DNA from: Sphingopyxis sp. H073 | GTDB taxonomy: Bacteria > Pseudomonadota > Alphaproteobacteria > Sphingomonadales > Sphingomonadaceae | NCBI RefSeq assembly: GCF_001468395.1 | Contig: NZ_LNSG01000008.1 | Location: 163,786 to 227,785, forward strand | Direction: 5' to 3' | DNA: 64,000 nucleotides | In this document: one piece after another, positions 55,127 through 64,000 of the stretch | Numbering within the stretch: position 1 is the stretch's first letter | Layout of the letters: each line of letters begins with the position of its first letter | Position numbers and translations under genes: made by a program | Notes under the pieces: model-generated | The model's input: the letters and a program-made list of their open reading frames with translations, nothing else | The model's database searches: none | Told to the model about the DNA's origin: nothing

Positions 55127-55888
55127 TCAAAATTTCTGCCTCAGGAAAATCTGGACGCGCGCGTCCTTGTGCTGAATGTCGCGGTCCTGCTGCGCGCGAA
55201 AATCGATGCCGACCGACAGGCGTTCGGGGTCGCCGGCAGGATGTACGCTTGCGATCAGCCCCCAACCTCGCACCGCACGGGGCGCGCCGCCGGCGAGTTC
55301 GGCGATGCGCTCGACCGGGCTTCGACGTTTTGCCGGACCAGTGTCGAACAGGGTGGCTCCGACGTCGAAGCGATCGTCGCGGATCCAGTGAAACGCGACG
55401 GCGCGCTCATCGGTGCGATAATTTCTGCGCGGCGCGACGATGAAGGCCGCGCGCCGGCGCTCGACCGCATAAGTCGCGCCCAGCGTTAGCAAGTCACGCG
55501 CCGAGACCTCTTGGGTCGCACCCAAGCCAAGCGCCATCAACCCGAAACGCCGATATTCGAAAGTCTGCGCGGCGGAGTTCGCGGGCACCGACCGGCCGCG
55601 CATTGCCGTCAGCTTGAAGCCCCCGCCCGGCCACTCGGTGCCGGCAGATCGGTGCTTCACTGACCCGAGCGCTGCCATATCGACGGCTGGCACGCCTAAG
55701 CCGACGGGTATCGAAGACGACGAGGCGGGGGCCGGCAGTATGAGGGCTGGCGTCCTGCCGGCCGACCGCTCGGTGGCGGTGAGCGCGGCATGGGTCACTG
55801 CTACGCTTGGCGACGCCTCCTGTGCCAGCGAAGCAAAGGGAAACAGCAGCGCCACAATCGCTGCAGCACGGGTCGCAATCGCCGTCAT
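55127..55888 (-). CDS. Outer-membrane-like protein of unknown function
   Basis: 253 residues from ATG 55888 (AGGGG eight bases before). It has a signal peptide (AAAIVALLFPFASLAQ). The sequence alternates polar and aromatic residues after position 100, and the C-terminus RVQIFLRQKF ends with Phe, as outer membrane barrels do. No family recognised. It is only 2 bp from the glycosyltransferase start, so it heads the glycan operon and may be the exit pore or an assembly barrel. Confidence 0.75.
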   Translation of the reverse strand: MTAIATRAAAIVALLFPFASLAQEASPSVAVTHAALTATERSAGRTPALILPAPASSSSIPVGLGVPAVDMAALGSVKHRSAGTEWPGGGFKLTAMRGRSVPANSAAQTFEYRRFGLMALGLGATQEVSARDLLTLGATYAVERRRAAFIVAPRRNYRTDERAVAFHWIRDDRFDVGATLFDTGPAKRRSPVERIAELAGGAPRAVRGWGLIASVHPAGDPERLSVGIDFRAQQDRDIQHKDARVQIFLRQKF

Positions 55889-56043
55889 CGCATATCCCCT
55901 GGATAAGCTCATCCGCCTGCCAGCCAGGCATCCGGGAAGTCTGACGCCGTGGCGCCGCGATTTCCGCACCGACCGCGCAAAGTGCGGATCGCCGCCTCCC
56001 GCGGCGTCAACCAGCAATTCTTGATGCGGAAGGAGTGACCTGG

Positions 56044-57126
56044 ATGGAGACGAATATGGTGCGCCTGCACGGGTTGATGGCAATGGCGCCGCTACTGCTC
56101 GGCGCGGTCGTCCCGCACGCAGCCGCAGCGACCGCGCCGCGCCGCGCGGCAACTCCCGCAGCGACCGCACTCTCGATCATGGCCTATAATGTGAAAGGCC
56201 TGCCCTGGCCGATCACCTCCGATCGCACGGCAGACTTCACGCGGATCGAGGCACGGCTGCTCGCGATGCGCGCCCGGCACGCGCAGCCGCATGTGATCAT
56301 CCTGCAGGAAGCGTTCACCTCTCCTGCCAAAGCTATAGCGCGGCGCAGCGGCTATCGCTATATTGTCGAGGGCCCGTCCCGCGATCTCCAGAGCCCAGTC
56401 GCACCGCGCGCCAGCGATCGCCCCTTCATCGATGGCGCGAGCTTCTTCAAGGGCGAGCGATCGGGCAAGCAGGTCGGCTCGGGATTGGTCCTGGCGTCGG
56501 ACTATCCGATCCTGTCAGTTCATCGTGAGGCTTTCCCCGCCTTTGCCTGTGCAGGCTATGATTGTCTCGCCAACAAGGGTCTGTTGATGGTGACGATCAA
56601 GGTGCCGGGCAACGCGACGCCGGTGACGGTGGTCACCACCCATATGAACAGCAAAAAATCCTCGGGCGTCAGCCAGACGCGTTCGCTTTTCGCCTATCGG
56701 CGGCAAGTCGAGTTTATAGACGCTTTCCTCGCCCGCTACCGTAATCCCGATCTGCCTGTCATATTGGCCGGCGATTTCAACGCCAGCTCGGCCGAGCGGC
56801 GCTCGTTCCTGACAGCCCACAGCGCGGCGAACTGGACCACCAAGCGCCGCCTGCCCATCGATAATGCGCTGCAGCACTGCCTCAAGTCGGGCGCGCCTTG
56901 CGGGCGCGCCGTCCCGGCCATCGCCGCCACAGTGTTCCAGAAGGGCCGCGATTGGCAGTTCTTTTCGCCTGGCTATCGCGCCTCGATTCAAGCGATCGCA
57001 ATGGCGGTGCCGTTCGGGCGCGAGCGCGACGGAACGATGCTGTCGGACCACGTCGGCTATCGCGTGACCTACCGCTTGACGCAGGCGCTCATCCCCCACA
57101 CCCCTCGACGCCGCGCGATCATCTGA
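56044..57126 (+). CDS. Secreted endonuclease/exonuclease/phosphatase-family protein
   Basis: 360 residues from ATG 56044 with GGAGTG upstream; a GTG nine bases earlier is possible. Signal peptide (LMAMAPLLLGAVVPHAAAA). The EEP catalytic landmarks are present: MAYNVKGLPWP, ILQEAF (metal Glu), TTHMNSKKSS (His), ILAGDFNASS (Asp-x-Asn) and LSDHVGYRVTY (Asp-His). Exported members include sphingomyelinases and phosphodiesterases, suited to phospholipid or phosphoglycan cleavage outside the membrane. Divergent from the glycan operon. Confidence 0.9.
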   Translation: METNMVRLHGLMAMAPLLLGAVVPHAAAATAPRRAATPAATALSIMAYNVKGLPWPITSDRTADFTRIEARLLAMRARHAQPHVIILQEAFTSPAKAIARRSGYRYIVEGPSRDLQSPVAPRASDRPFIDGASFFKGERSGKQVGSGLVLASDYPILSVHREAFPAFACAGYDCLANKGLLMVTIKVPGNATPVTVVTTHMNSKKSSGVSQTRSLFAYRRQVEFIDAFLARYRNPDLPVILAGDFNASSAERRSFLTAHSAANWTTKRRLPIDNALQHCLKSGAPCGRAVPAIAATVFQKGRDWQFFSPGYRASIQAIAMAVPFGRERDGTMLSDHVGYRVTYRLTQALIPHTPRRRAII

Positions 57127-57144
57127 TCCGAGCTGGCGTGTCCC

Positions 57145-60100
57145 TTAATCCGCAGGTGCCGGCTCGCGCGGCGCCAGCGCCAGCATAACCGCCGGCAGGA
57201 AAAAGAGCACCAGCGGCACCGCAGCAATCAGACCGAAGATGATCGCGGTAGCGAGCGGCTGCTGGAGGCCGGCGCCGCGACTGATCCCGAGCGCGAGCGG
57301 CGCCAGCGTCAGCACTGCAATAAGCGCCGACATCAGGATCGGGCGCAATCTCTTCTTGCCAGCTTCGAGCAGCGCCGCCGCGGTGACCGGCTTGTCGCGC
57401 TCCATCTCGGCGAGGAAGAAGATCACGAGTTCGGCGACCATGCCGACGACCATCGTCAATCCCATGAGCGCTGAGATATTGAGCTCGATGCCCATAATCC
57501 ACAGCCCGATCATCACCGCAGCCGCGGTGAGCAGCACCGTCGAGATCGCGGCGACGGTCCACCCGGCGCGTTCGAACAGGAGGGTGATCAGCAGCGCGCT
57601 GAGCAGCAGCGCGGCACCGAACACCAGCGACAGATCGGTAAAACTCTTCTGCTGCTCGGCGTATAGCCCGCCATAATCGACGCGAACCGAGGTGGGGAGC
57701 TTGAGCCCGGTGACCGCGCCTTTGATTTCGGTCATCGCCGAGCCAAGGTCGCGGCCCTCAAGCCGTGCGGTGACGGCAATAAAAGGCGCAAGATTTTCGC
57801 GCGTGAGCTGCTTTTGCCCGCTCTGGATCGACACTGTTGCGACCGCCGCCAAACGCACACTGCTCCCTCCGGGTGCGATGAGCGGGAGATTTTCAATCCG
57901 CGCAACGTCACTTCGCAGGTCCTGCGGCGCGCGCACGCGCACGTCGATTAGCTGTGCGCCGATGCGCACCTGCGTCGCGGCGGTGCCGCCGATCGCGGTT
58001 TCGAGCTGCGCGGCGATACTGTCGGGATCGAGCCCATATTGCGCCGCCGCGCCGGGATCGACCGCGATACTGATCGCGTCACCGGCGACGCGCAGGCCGT
58101 CGATCACTTCGACAACGCCCGATATCTTGCCGATCCGCTCGCCGATCTTCTTTGCCGACGCTTCAAGCGCCGCCGTATCGTCGCCGAACAACTTCACCTC
58201 GATCGGCTGCGGGACCGCCGTCAGATCGCCGATCAGATCTTCCATCAGTTGGATCAGCTCGACTTCGAGTCCTGGCACCTCGGCGGCGATCTTTTCGCGC
58301 ATGCCGGTCATCACCGCTTCGATGCTCCGCCGCGAGCCGCCTTTCAGCCGGATGAAATAGTCGCCCTCATCAGCCTCGGTCAGGCCGCCGCCGAGTTGCA
58401 CCCCGGTTCGCCGCGAATAGCTCGCGACCTCGGGCGTTGCACTGATGATCGTCTCGACACGCCGCAATAGCGCATCGGTGTCTTCGAGCGATGCGCCCGA
58501 TTGCGCTTTATAGTCGAGGACGAAACCGCCTTCGTCCATCTTCGGCATGAAACCCGAGGGGACGTTTCGCCATGCGACATAGCCGCTGACCGCGAGCAGC
58601 GCCGCGACGATGGCCGCGAACAGGACGGGCCGGCGGAAAGCGCGCCCGCTTGCCCGGCCGTAGCGATCGAGCAGGGGATCGAGAATGGCATTGGCGCGGT
58701 CGGCGGACTCGGCATCCTTGTCGCGCAGCCAATGAGCGGCGACGAGGGGGATGACGAAGCGAGCGAATAGCAAGGAGATGAGCAGGGCCGCGACCATGGT
58801 GACCGCAAGGGCCTTGAAGAAGCCGCCGGTCACTCCGCTGATGAACGCGAGCGGCAGGAAAACGACAATGGTCGCCATCGTCGAGCCAAGCAGAGGCATC
58901 CCCATTTCGGCCGCGGCGCCGAGTAGCGAATGGGGTTCGCTCAGACGCTGCTCCTGCATTCGCCGCATCATATGTTCGAGCATCACCACCGCATCATCGA
59001 CGACCAGCCCGACGGCAGCGGCCATGCCGCCCAGCGTCATCATGTTGAAACTCATGCCCAGCGCGAACAGCAGCAGGCAGGTTGCCGCAAGCACGGCGGG
59101 GAGCATCAGGCCGGTGATGACCATCAGGCGCCCCGAGCGCAGGAAGACGAAGAGCACAATTCCGGCAAGAACCGCTCCCATGAGGATTGCATCGCGCACA
59201 GCATTGGCCGCGCCGACGACCAGCTCGGACTGGTCATAGAAGGTCGTGACCTTGACCGATGGCGGCAGATGGAGCTCGGCGAGGCGCGCGTCGACCGCCT
59301 TGACGATCGCGACCGTGTCACCCTTGAGCGCCTGACGGACGTTGACCAGCACCGCCTGCTTGCCGTCCGATGTCACGCGGCTGAACGCGGGCGCCGTCGA
59401 GGGCGTGATCGTCGCGATCTGCCCCAAGGTGACAACACCGGAACCGCCGGCTGCCGCCTTAACAGGGACCGCGGCGAGATCGCTTGCGTCCGCGACGCGG
59501 TTTTCGAGCAGGACGAGATAGAGACGATGCCGGTCTTCGATCTTGCCAAGTCCCTGCACCATATTGGCCTTGCCAAGCGTCGCCACGACATCGCTCAGGC
59601 TGATGCCGAGCGATTGCAGCCGCGACGGATCGACATCGACCGCGAACTCGCGGGGGCTGCTTCCCAGGATATCGACGCCGGCAACGCCTTCGACCGAGGT
59701 CAGCGCCGGCAGGATCTTGAGTTCCGCGAGGGTCCGCAGCGCCTCGGGCGCAAGGCTGTCGGACGTCAGCGCAAAACCCGTTACCGGAAAGATCGTCGGG
59801 TCGGAGCGGCGGACGTTGAAGCGTGTTCCCGCCGGGAGAGTGGGTAACAATGTCGCCAGCGCGCCCTGCGTCGATTGGGCGGCGGCGACCATATCGTCGC
59901 CCCATTGGAAATTGAGCGCGACCTCGGCGCTGCCCCGGCTCGTGACCGAGCGTACGCCGGTCACGCCCGGCACGGCGCGCAGCCCGATCTCGACCGGGCG
60001 GGTGATCTCGGCTTCCATTTGCGCGGCATCGCGGTCGCCAGCATCGACCGACACCACGACGCGCGGATAATCGATATTGGGAAAAAGCCCGACCGGGACA

Positions 60101-60186
60101 CGCGTTGCCGATACGACGCCAGCGAGCGTGAGCAGGATCACCGCAAGCCAGATCGACCGAGCGTGCTTGCTGATGATGTCGGTCAC
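57145..60186 (-). CDS. RND efflux pump
   Basis: 1013 residues. The N-terminus SIWLAVILLTLAGVVSATRVPVGLFPNIDYPRVVV is followed by two six-span repeats and porter domains. TM4 reads AAAVGLVVDDAVVMLEHMMRR, the paired Asp of non-metal pumps, unlike the czcA at 34067. TM10 has MGLTMVVGMVAELVIFFLAEM. The start overlaps the adaptor stop by ATGA. Last gene of a second complete tripartite operon (channel, adaptor, pump). Substrate unknown. Confidence 0.93.
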   Translation of the reverse strand: MTDIISKHARSIWLAVILLTLAGVVSATRVPVGLFPNIDYPRVVVSVDAGDRDAAQMEAEITRPVEIGLRAVPGVTGVRSVTSRGSAEVALNFQWGDDMVAAAQSTQGALATLLPTLPAGTRFNVRRSDPTIFPVTGFALTSDSLAPEALRTLAELKILPALTSVEGVAGVDILGSSPREFAVDVDPSRLQSLGISLSDVVATLGKANMVQGLGKIEDRHRLYLVLLENRVADASDLAAVPVKAAAGGSGVVTLGQIATITPSTAPAFSRVTSDGKQAVLVNVRQALKGDTVAIVKAVDARLAELHLPPSVKVTTFYDQSELVVGAANAVRDAILMGAVLAGIVLFVFLRSGRLMVITGLMLPAVLAATCLLLFALGMSFNMMTLGGMAAAVGLVVDDAVVMLEHMMRRMQEQRLSEPHSLLGAAAEMGMPLLGSTMATIVVFLPLAFISGVTGGFFKALAVTMVAALLISLLFARFVIPLVAAHWLRDKDAESADRANAILDPLLDRYGRASGRAFRRPVLFAAIVAALLAVSGYVAWRNVPSGFMPKMDEGGFVLDYKAQSGASLEDTDALLRRVETIISATPEVASYSRRTGVQLGGGLTEADEGDYFIRLKGGSRRSIEAVMTGMREKIAAEVPGLEVELIQLMEDLIGDLTAVPQPIEVKLFGDDTAALEASAKKIGERIGKISGVVEVIDGLRVAGDAISIAVDPGAAAQYGLDPDSIAAQLETAIGGTAATQVRIGAQLIDVRVRAPQDLRSDVARIENLPLIAPGGSSVRLAAVATVSIQSGQKQLTRENLAPFIAVTARLEGRDLGSAMTEIKGAVTGLKLPTSVRVDYGGLYAEQQKSFTDLSLVFGAALLLSALLITLLFERAGWTVAAISTVLLTAAAVMIGLWIMGIELNISALMGLTMVVGMVAELVIFFLAEMERDKPVTAAALLEAGKKRLRPILMSALIAVLTLAPLALGISRGAGLQQPLATAIIFGLIAAVPLVLFFLPAVMLALAPREPAPAD

Positions 60187-61223
60187 TTCTTCGCGCTCTG
60201 AATGCGGACCTTCATGCCATCCTCAAGCGCGGTGACGCCGGCCGTCGCCACACGCTCGCCCGGTTTCAGCCCTGACGCAACGCTGATCCGGTCACCGGTG
60301 CGCGGACCGGCGACGATATCGCGCCGCTTGGCGACGTTCTGGGCGATGACGAAGACGTAAGGCTGGCCGCCATCGTCGAGCAGCGCGGCATAGGGGATGG
60401 TCATGCCGCCGGGGATATTGCCGAGCAGCACGCGGCCGGTCAGGCTCTCACCCGCGCCGACCCCGCTTTCATCGGGGATCTGGACATAGACAGATGCCAA
60501 TTTGGTGACCGGGTCGACGACGCTATCGACCGACAGCACCGGAACGTTGAAAGGCGTTTTGCTGCCTGCGGCGGTGATTTCGACATAGCTGCCCTGGGGA
60601 ATGCGCCGGGCGATCGCCGGATCGACACCGAAGCGCGCGCGCAGGTCGCCCTCCTTGACGAGCGAGACGATCGTCGTGCCGGGAGCGACGAGCTCGCCCG
60701 CACTCGCACCGACGATTTCAACGGTGCCACTCGCGGGCGCGCGGAGAACCAGCGCGCCATTGCGGGTGGCAAGGCTCGCGCGGGCCGCGTCGGCCGTCTG
60801 CTTGGCGGCGCGCGCGGTCTCGACATCGGCATCGCTGACAAGCCCGTCGGCGCGCAGCCGCCGCGCCCGCGCGTGCGCCAAGTCGGCGGCACTGGCATTC
60901 GCCGAGGCCGTGACGAGATCGAGACGCGCGGTCGGGCTGGGGCTTAGGCGCACCAATATCTGGCCGCGCCGCACCTGAGTTCCGACGGGCGCGTCGACCG
61001 CTTGGACTAGCGCTTCCATCGGTGCCGACAGCGTATATTTGCCAGCGCCATTCGCCTCGGCGGCGCCGTAAAGCGTGATTTTCTCGTCAATGTTGCCTGT
61101 GGTCACGAGAGCGACATCGATCGTCGCGACCGGGTCGGGCGCTGCGGTGTCGGCAGGGGACTGGCAGCTGCTGAGCATAAGGCCGCAAGTGAGCGGAAGG
61201 ATAAGGAATTTGCGGATGATCAT
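60183..61223 (-). CDS. RND periplasmic adaptor lipoprotein
   Basis: 346 residues from ATG 61223 (ATGA overlap with the channel stop). Lipoprotein signal LILPLTCGLMLSSC with lipobox Leu-Ser-Ser-Cys. Lipoyl-like halves AEANGAGKYTLSAPMEALVQAVDAPVGTQVRRGQIL and LRAPASGTVEIVGASAGELV flank a short helical hairpin. The C-terminal beta-barrel domain ends RVATAGVTALEDGMKVRIQ. Linked to the RND pump that follows. Confidence 0.92.
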   Translation of the reverse strand: MIIRKFLILPLTCGLMLSSCQSPADTAAPDPVATIDVALVTTGNIDEKITLYGAAEANGAGKYTLSAPMEALVQAVDAPVGTQVRRGQILVRLSPSPTARLDLVTASANASAADLAHARARRLRADGLVSDADVETARAAKQTADAARASLATRNGALVLRAPASGTVEIVGASAGELVAPGTTIVSLVKEGDLRARFGVDPAIARRIPQGSYVEITAAGSKTPFNVPVLSVDSVVDPVTKLASVYVQIPDESGVGAGESLTGRVLLGNIPGGMTIPYAALLDDGGQPYVFVIAQNVAKRRDIVAGPRTGDRISVASGLKPGERVATAGVTALEDGMKVRIQSAKK

Positions 61224-62581
61224 AGGGTCCAAGCTTCCTGGGGGGCGCCGACAAGCAGCTCGAGCGCGATGGTCTGTTCGGCGATCGCCTGTTCGGATTG
61301 AAGGAGCAGCAATTGGCGGTCGCGGAGACTCTGCTCGGCGACTTCGGCGGTCGCGAGTGCCAGATCGCCGCGCTGCGCCGCGCGGCGGCTTGCCAGCGCA
61401 AAGGTTGCAAGTGCCGGCATACCGTCGCGCAGCAGCGCAAATTGCTGACGCGCGATCGCGAGTCCCGATGCGGCGGCGGCGATATCGGCGCGGGTCTGGA
61501 ACAGACGCACATCATATTCCTGGCGGAGCGCCTCGCGGGTCGCTTCGGCGATCGCAATGCCGCCGCGGTTGCGGTTCCACAGCGGCAGGGTGAAGGCGAT
61601 CGAGGGTCCGACCAGCTTGTTGCCGCCGGTATCGCGCGCACCGTTGAGCGTGAGATCGAGGTTCGGGAACTGGTCGAGGATCGCGCGGCGAACGCCGGAT
61701 TCTTGCGCGTCATAGCCTGCGCGCAACGCTGCAAGATCATCGCGGCCCGCCAGCGCGATTGCGAAGAGGCGGTCGGCATCGGGAACGGGGGCCGGGAGAG
61801 ACGCGGGCGCCAGCTGAAGCGGATAGCCCGGCGGCAGGCCGAGCAGGCGGTGAAGTTCGGAGCGCGCCGTCGCAAGGTTCGTTTGCGCGCTGCGAAAATT
61901 GCTCTGGGCGTCGAGCGTAGCGATACGCGACGATTGAACCTGATCGGGGGAGATGTCGCCGCGCCCCGCCGCCTTCAGATAGCGGCCAAAGAGCGCCTCG
62001 CTGGCATCGGCGCTCGTCGCGGCATTCGCGAGCGCCTGCTCGAGCGCTAGTACACGCACCGCTTGGAGGCGCGCGTTGCACGCGGTCTGCCATTCGGCCC
62101 AGGCAAGATCGAGGCGTATCTGCCGCGCCTCGGCGACGGCCTGCGCGCGCTGTACCTTCTGGGTGCGCAGCGCATTGAGGCTGAAACCAAGTGCGCCGGC
62201 GATATTGTCGAGCGGGTCGGGGCCTGAGAGAATATGATCGACGCCAAAGCTGAAACTGGGATCGGGAAGCAGCCCCGCGGCAAAGACCTGCGCATCGCTT
62301 ACCCCGGCGCGCGCGCGCTGCGCCTTGAGATCGGGATTGGCGATAACGGCAAGGATCGCGATGCCGTTCGGATCGAGCGGCGCCGACAGATCGAGCGCGA
62401 CGGGTTTCAGATAGGGCCGTGCGATGGTCGCAGCGTCGCGCGACACGATATCGTTCAGCGGTGCCTGCAATACCGATGCACTCAGCGGATCGGCCGCGAG
62501 GGGCCGCGGTTCATAATGGGCGCAAGCTGCCAGCGGCAGGAACAGCAACAGGGTCGATGACATCCGGAACCGCTTGGTCAT
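61220..62581 (-). CDS. TolC-family outer membrane factor
   Basis: 453 residues from ATG 62581 with AAGGAG upstream. A lipobox-like LAACAHYEPRPL suggests a lipoprotein (Cys near residue 20). Two long hairpin repeats follow, with FAAGLLPDPSFSFGVD and the matching LDQFPNLDLTLNGARDTGG, and VGPSIAFTLPLWNRNRGGIAIAEATREAL in the second. First gene of the second tripartite operon, coupled to the adaptor gene by ATGA. Confidence 0.92.
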   Translation of the reverse strand: MTKRFRMSSTLLLFLPLAACAHYEPRPLAADPLSASVLQAPLNDIVSRDAATIARPYLKPVALDLSAPLDPNGIAILAVIANPDLKAQRARAGVSDAQVFAAGLLPDPSFSFGVDHILSGPDPLDNIAGALGFSLNALRTQKVQRAQAVAEARQIRLDLAWAEWQTACNARLQAVRVLALEQALANAATSADASEALFGRYLKAAGRGDISPDQVQSSRIATLDAQSNFRSAQTNLATARSELHRLLGLPPGYPLQLAPASLPAPVPDADRLFAIALAGRDDLAALRAGYDAQESGVRRAILDQFPNLDLTLNGARDTGGNKLVGPSIAFTLPLWNRNRGGIAIAEATREALRQEYDVRLFQTRADIAAAASGLAIARQQFALLRDGMPALATFALASRRAAQRGDLALATAEVAEQSLRDRQLLLLQSEQAIAEQTIALELLVGAPQEAWTL

Positions 62582-62742
62582 GCTCGAACGATAACTCCTT
62601 CGTCCGTTGCTGCCCATCACTAACGCCGCGACAATATTCGGTATTTCAGGGGCGGGCGGTCTGGACATTGGGCTGTTGACGCCGCTGATTGAGCAATCCC
62701 GCACAGGATACAGAAATCGCTCATCGTCAACCGCCCATCCGG

Positions 62743-63186
62743 TCATGCGGGCCGGAACGCGATCAGAACGACCCCTGCAGTGATCAAGCCGACGCCGAGC
62801 CAGGCGCGAAGCGAAAGCTGCTCGCCGAGAAACCACACGCCGAACAGGGCGACAAGCACGACGCTGATTTTTTCGACCGGCGCGACTTCGGCCGCCTGGC
62901 CGAGGCTCATCGCCCGGAAGTAGCAGAGCCAAGAGGCTCCGGTCGCCAGCCCCGAGAGGACAAGAAAAAGCCATGCGTGTCGTGGCACTGACGCAGGCGA
63001 CTGGAAGCCGCCGCTTACAAGCAGCAACGCGGCGATAAAGACCGCAATCACCAGCGTGCGGATGAAGGTGGCATAATTTGGATCGATCTTCTCGACCCCG
63101 AGCTTGGCGAAGACGGCGGTGAGCGCAGCGAAACAAGCCGAGAGAAGGGCCCAGGGGAGCCAGTTCGAAAGCCATGGCGATGCCAT
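62743..63186 (-). CDS. EamA-domain small DMT transporter
   Basis: 147 residues from ATG 63186. It is half the usual size, with four or five spans. It contains LPWALLSACFAALTAVFAKLGVEKID at the start, and PVEKISVVLVALFGVWFLGEQLSLRAWLGVGLITAGVVLIAF, the EamA signature, at the end. Single-domain members act as dimers (YnfM/RarD-like short class). The substrate is unknown. Confidence 0.85.
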   Translation of the reverse strand: MASPWLSNWLPWALLSACFAALTAVFAKLGVEKIDPNYATFIRTLVIAVFIAALLLVSGGFQSPASVPRHAWLFLVLSGLATGASWLCYFRAMSLGQAAEVAPVEKISVVLVALFGVWFLGEQLSLRAWLGVGLITAGVVLIAFRPA

Positions 63187-63329
63187 AGCTTCGCATACAG
63201 CGCAGAGAAGGTACGGCGCAAGCATTCAGGTCACAGAGGCATCGGGCTGGCGGCTTTCTCGATCCTCGGCCAGGATGGCGTTGGAAATGATCAAGCGGAG
63301 CCTTTTCGCGACGCGTCCGTTTGCAGCCC

Positions 63330-64000
63330 ATGACCATCGGCGACCGACAAAATTTGCACGCAACACTGGCCGATCGCCTCTCGGATTTCATCGCCGCGCC
63401 GGACTTTCCCTGCGTCGGGGCGAAGTCGGCAATGGCGGGGCAAAATCTCAAAATTCTGGCCGCGCGCGACCTGACCAGTGGCTGGAACGATCTCGATATC
63501 CACTGCGCGCTTGCCGACTGGGCGAGGGCGTATCGCAGCGACCCGAGCGGCCTTCGGAGTCTCGCCGTGATATTCGAAGGGCCCGGCGATCTCGACGAGG
63601 TGGGCTTTGAGGCAGCGCTGTGGGCGCGACTCCAGTCGCTCGCCGACAAGGACGCCTGGAAAGGCATGGCTTATGATCCGCGCGTTTGCGCCGATCCGGA
63701 CAATCCCCATTTCTCGCTGAGCTTCGGCGGCGAAGCCTATTTCGTGGTGGGGCTGCATCCGCACGCATCGCGGCCGGCGCGGCGTTTCGAGCGCCCCGCC
63801 CTCATCTTCAACCTGCACGACCAGTTTGAGCGACTGCGCGCCGACGGCCGGTATGAGCCTATGCGGGCGCGGATTCTGGCGCGTGACAAAACGTTCGCGG
63901 GATATCTCGGCCAGATAGGCCGAGGCATAGACCGAAAGGCTGGCGACCAGCGTCAGAAACTCCGTGGAGAGCGACAATCCGCCGACGGTTCCGAAGCGCC
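63330..64000 (+). CDS. YqcI/YcgG-family protein, 3' end displaced
   Basis: An open frame from ATG 63330 runs past the right edge (at least 223 codons). The first 195 residues match the YqcI/YcgG (GntA-like heme enzyme) pattern: AAPDFPCVGAKSAMAGQ, LAVIFEGPGDLDEVGFEAALW, NPHFSLSFGGEAYFVVGLHPHASRPARRF, and LIFNLHDQFERLRADGRYEPMR. After RARILARDKTFAG the usual family C-terminus (ending Cys-Pro-Phe) does not appear. Instead the DNA matches the opposite strand of an amino-acid permease gene. The gene is thus probably truncated by a recombination junction near 63900. Confidence 0.75.
   Translation, partial: MTIGDRQNLHATLADRLSDFIAAPDFPCVGAKSAMAGQNLKILAARDLTSGWNDLDIHCALADWARAYRSDPSGLRSLAVIFEGPGDLDEVGFEAALWARLQSLADKDAWKGMAYDPRVCADPDNPHFSLSFGGEAYFVVGLHPHASRPARRFERPALIFNLHDQFERLRADGRYEPMRARILARDKTFAGYLGQIGRGIDRKAGDQRQKLRGERQSADGSEA
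63903..64000 (-). pseudogene. Fragment of an ABC amino-acid permease
   Basis: On the minus strand, entering from the right edge, the frame reads FGTVGGLSLSTEFL then TLVASLSVYASAYLAEI. This matches the segment before the EAA loop of polar amino-acid ABC permeases (GG-L-L-EF-AL-ally-aAfiAEi-R). Beyond AEI the family sequence stops and the other strand is the YqcI gene. The remainder of the permease lies outside the window, so length and integrity are unknown. Confidence 0.5.

Noticed and set aside
63291..63977. Minus-strand 228-codon frame near the right edge as one gene
   Set aside because: Only its first 25 residues (permease-like) are credible; the rest is antisense to the YqcI-like gene.

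Overview
The window looks like chromosomal DNA of a sphingomonad (Sphingomonadaceae, most likely Sphingopyxis or a close relative). The reasons are the high G+C, the protein styles (NodT-type outer membrane factors, FecI/FecR/TonB receptor sets, His-rich leader genes before czcCBA), and short interspersed palindromes built on CCCGC..GCGGG. The genus is inferred from general familiarity, not from a marker gene. No rRNA, complete tRNA or CRISPR array was seen.

Positions 1-10158 look like core chromosome: the start of a secreted protein, endonuclease III, a TetR repressor followed by a three-gene RND drug efflux operon (adaptor, pump, outer membrane channel), and a thiolase. TACCGATCGGTA-type palindromes sit at the repressor start and around the efflux promoter, so the repressor probably controls both units.

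At 10190-10235 lies the 3' part of a tRNA-Gly(GCC) gene without its 5' part, followed directly by a tyrosine integrase. This is the scar left when an element inserts into a tRNA gene. By geometry the element extends rightward, and its other end (which should carry an intact tRNA-Gly) is not in the window. Next comes a compact minus-strand operon (11770-15539): an unknown protein, a QueC-like PP-loop enzyme, an XRE-ImmA/IrrE putative protease and a PIN nuclease. I consider this the best candidate for an undescribed defence or toxin-antitoxin-like system.

Positions 16334-40154 form a stress and metal-resistance region. It holds a YVTN/DUF305 periplasmic operon, a LysR-controlled sulfite export and oxidation operon, arsenic genes (arsH, an arsenite permease, and a broken acr3 tail), MerT/MerF-like genes with a MerR regulator, a PepSY/DUF3703 operon, and a czcCBA heavy-metal efflux operon with HupE, anchor and MFS accessory genes. 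Several gene tails stranded at junctions (24515, 30119, about 63900) show that this region was built by repeated deletion and recombination.

Positions 40456-64000 contain a decayed histidine kinase, a PAP2 phosphatase, a FecI-FecR-TonB receptor iron-signalling set, a cell-surface glycan cluster (flippase, TagF-like enzyme, two GT4 glycosyltransferases, DUF2334 deacetylase, lone LptF-type permease, HAD and EEP phosphatases), a second RND operon, a short EamA transporter, and a truncated YqcI/YcgG gene that abuts an amino-acid permease fragment.
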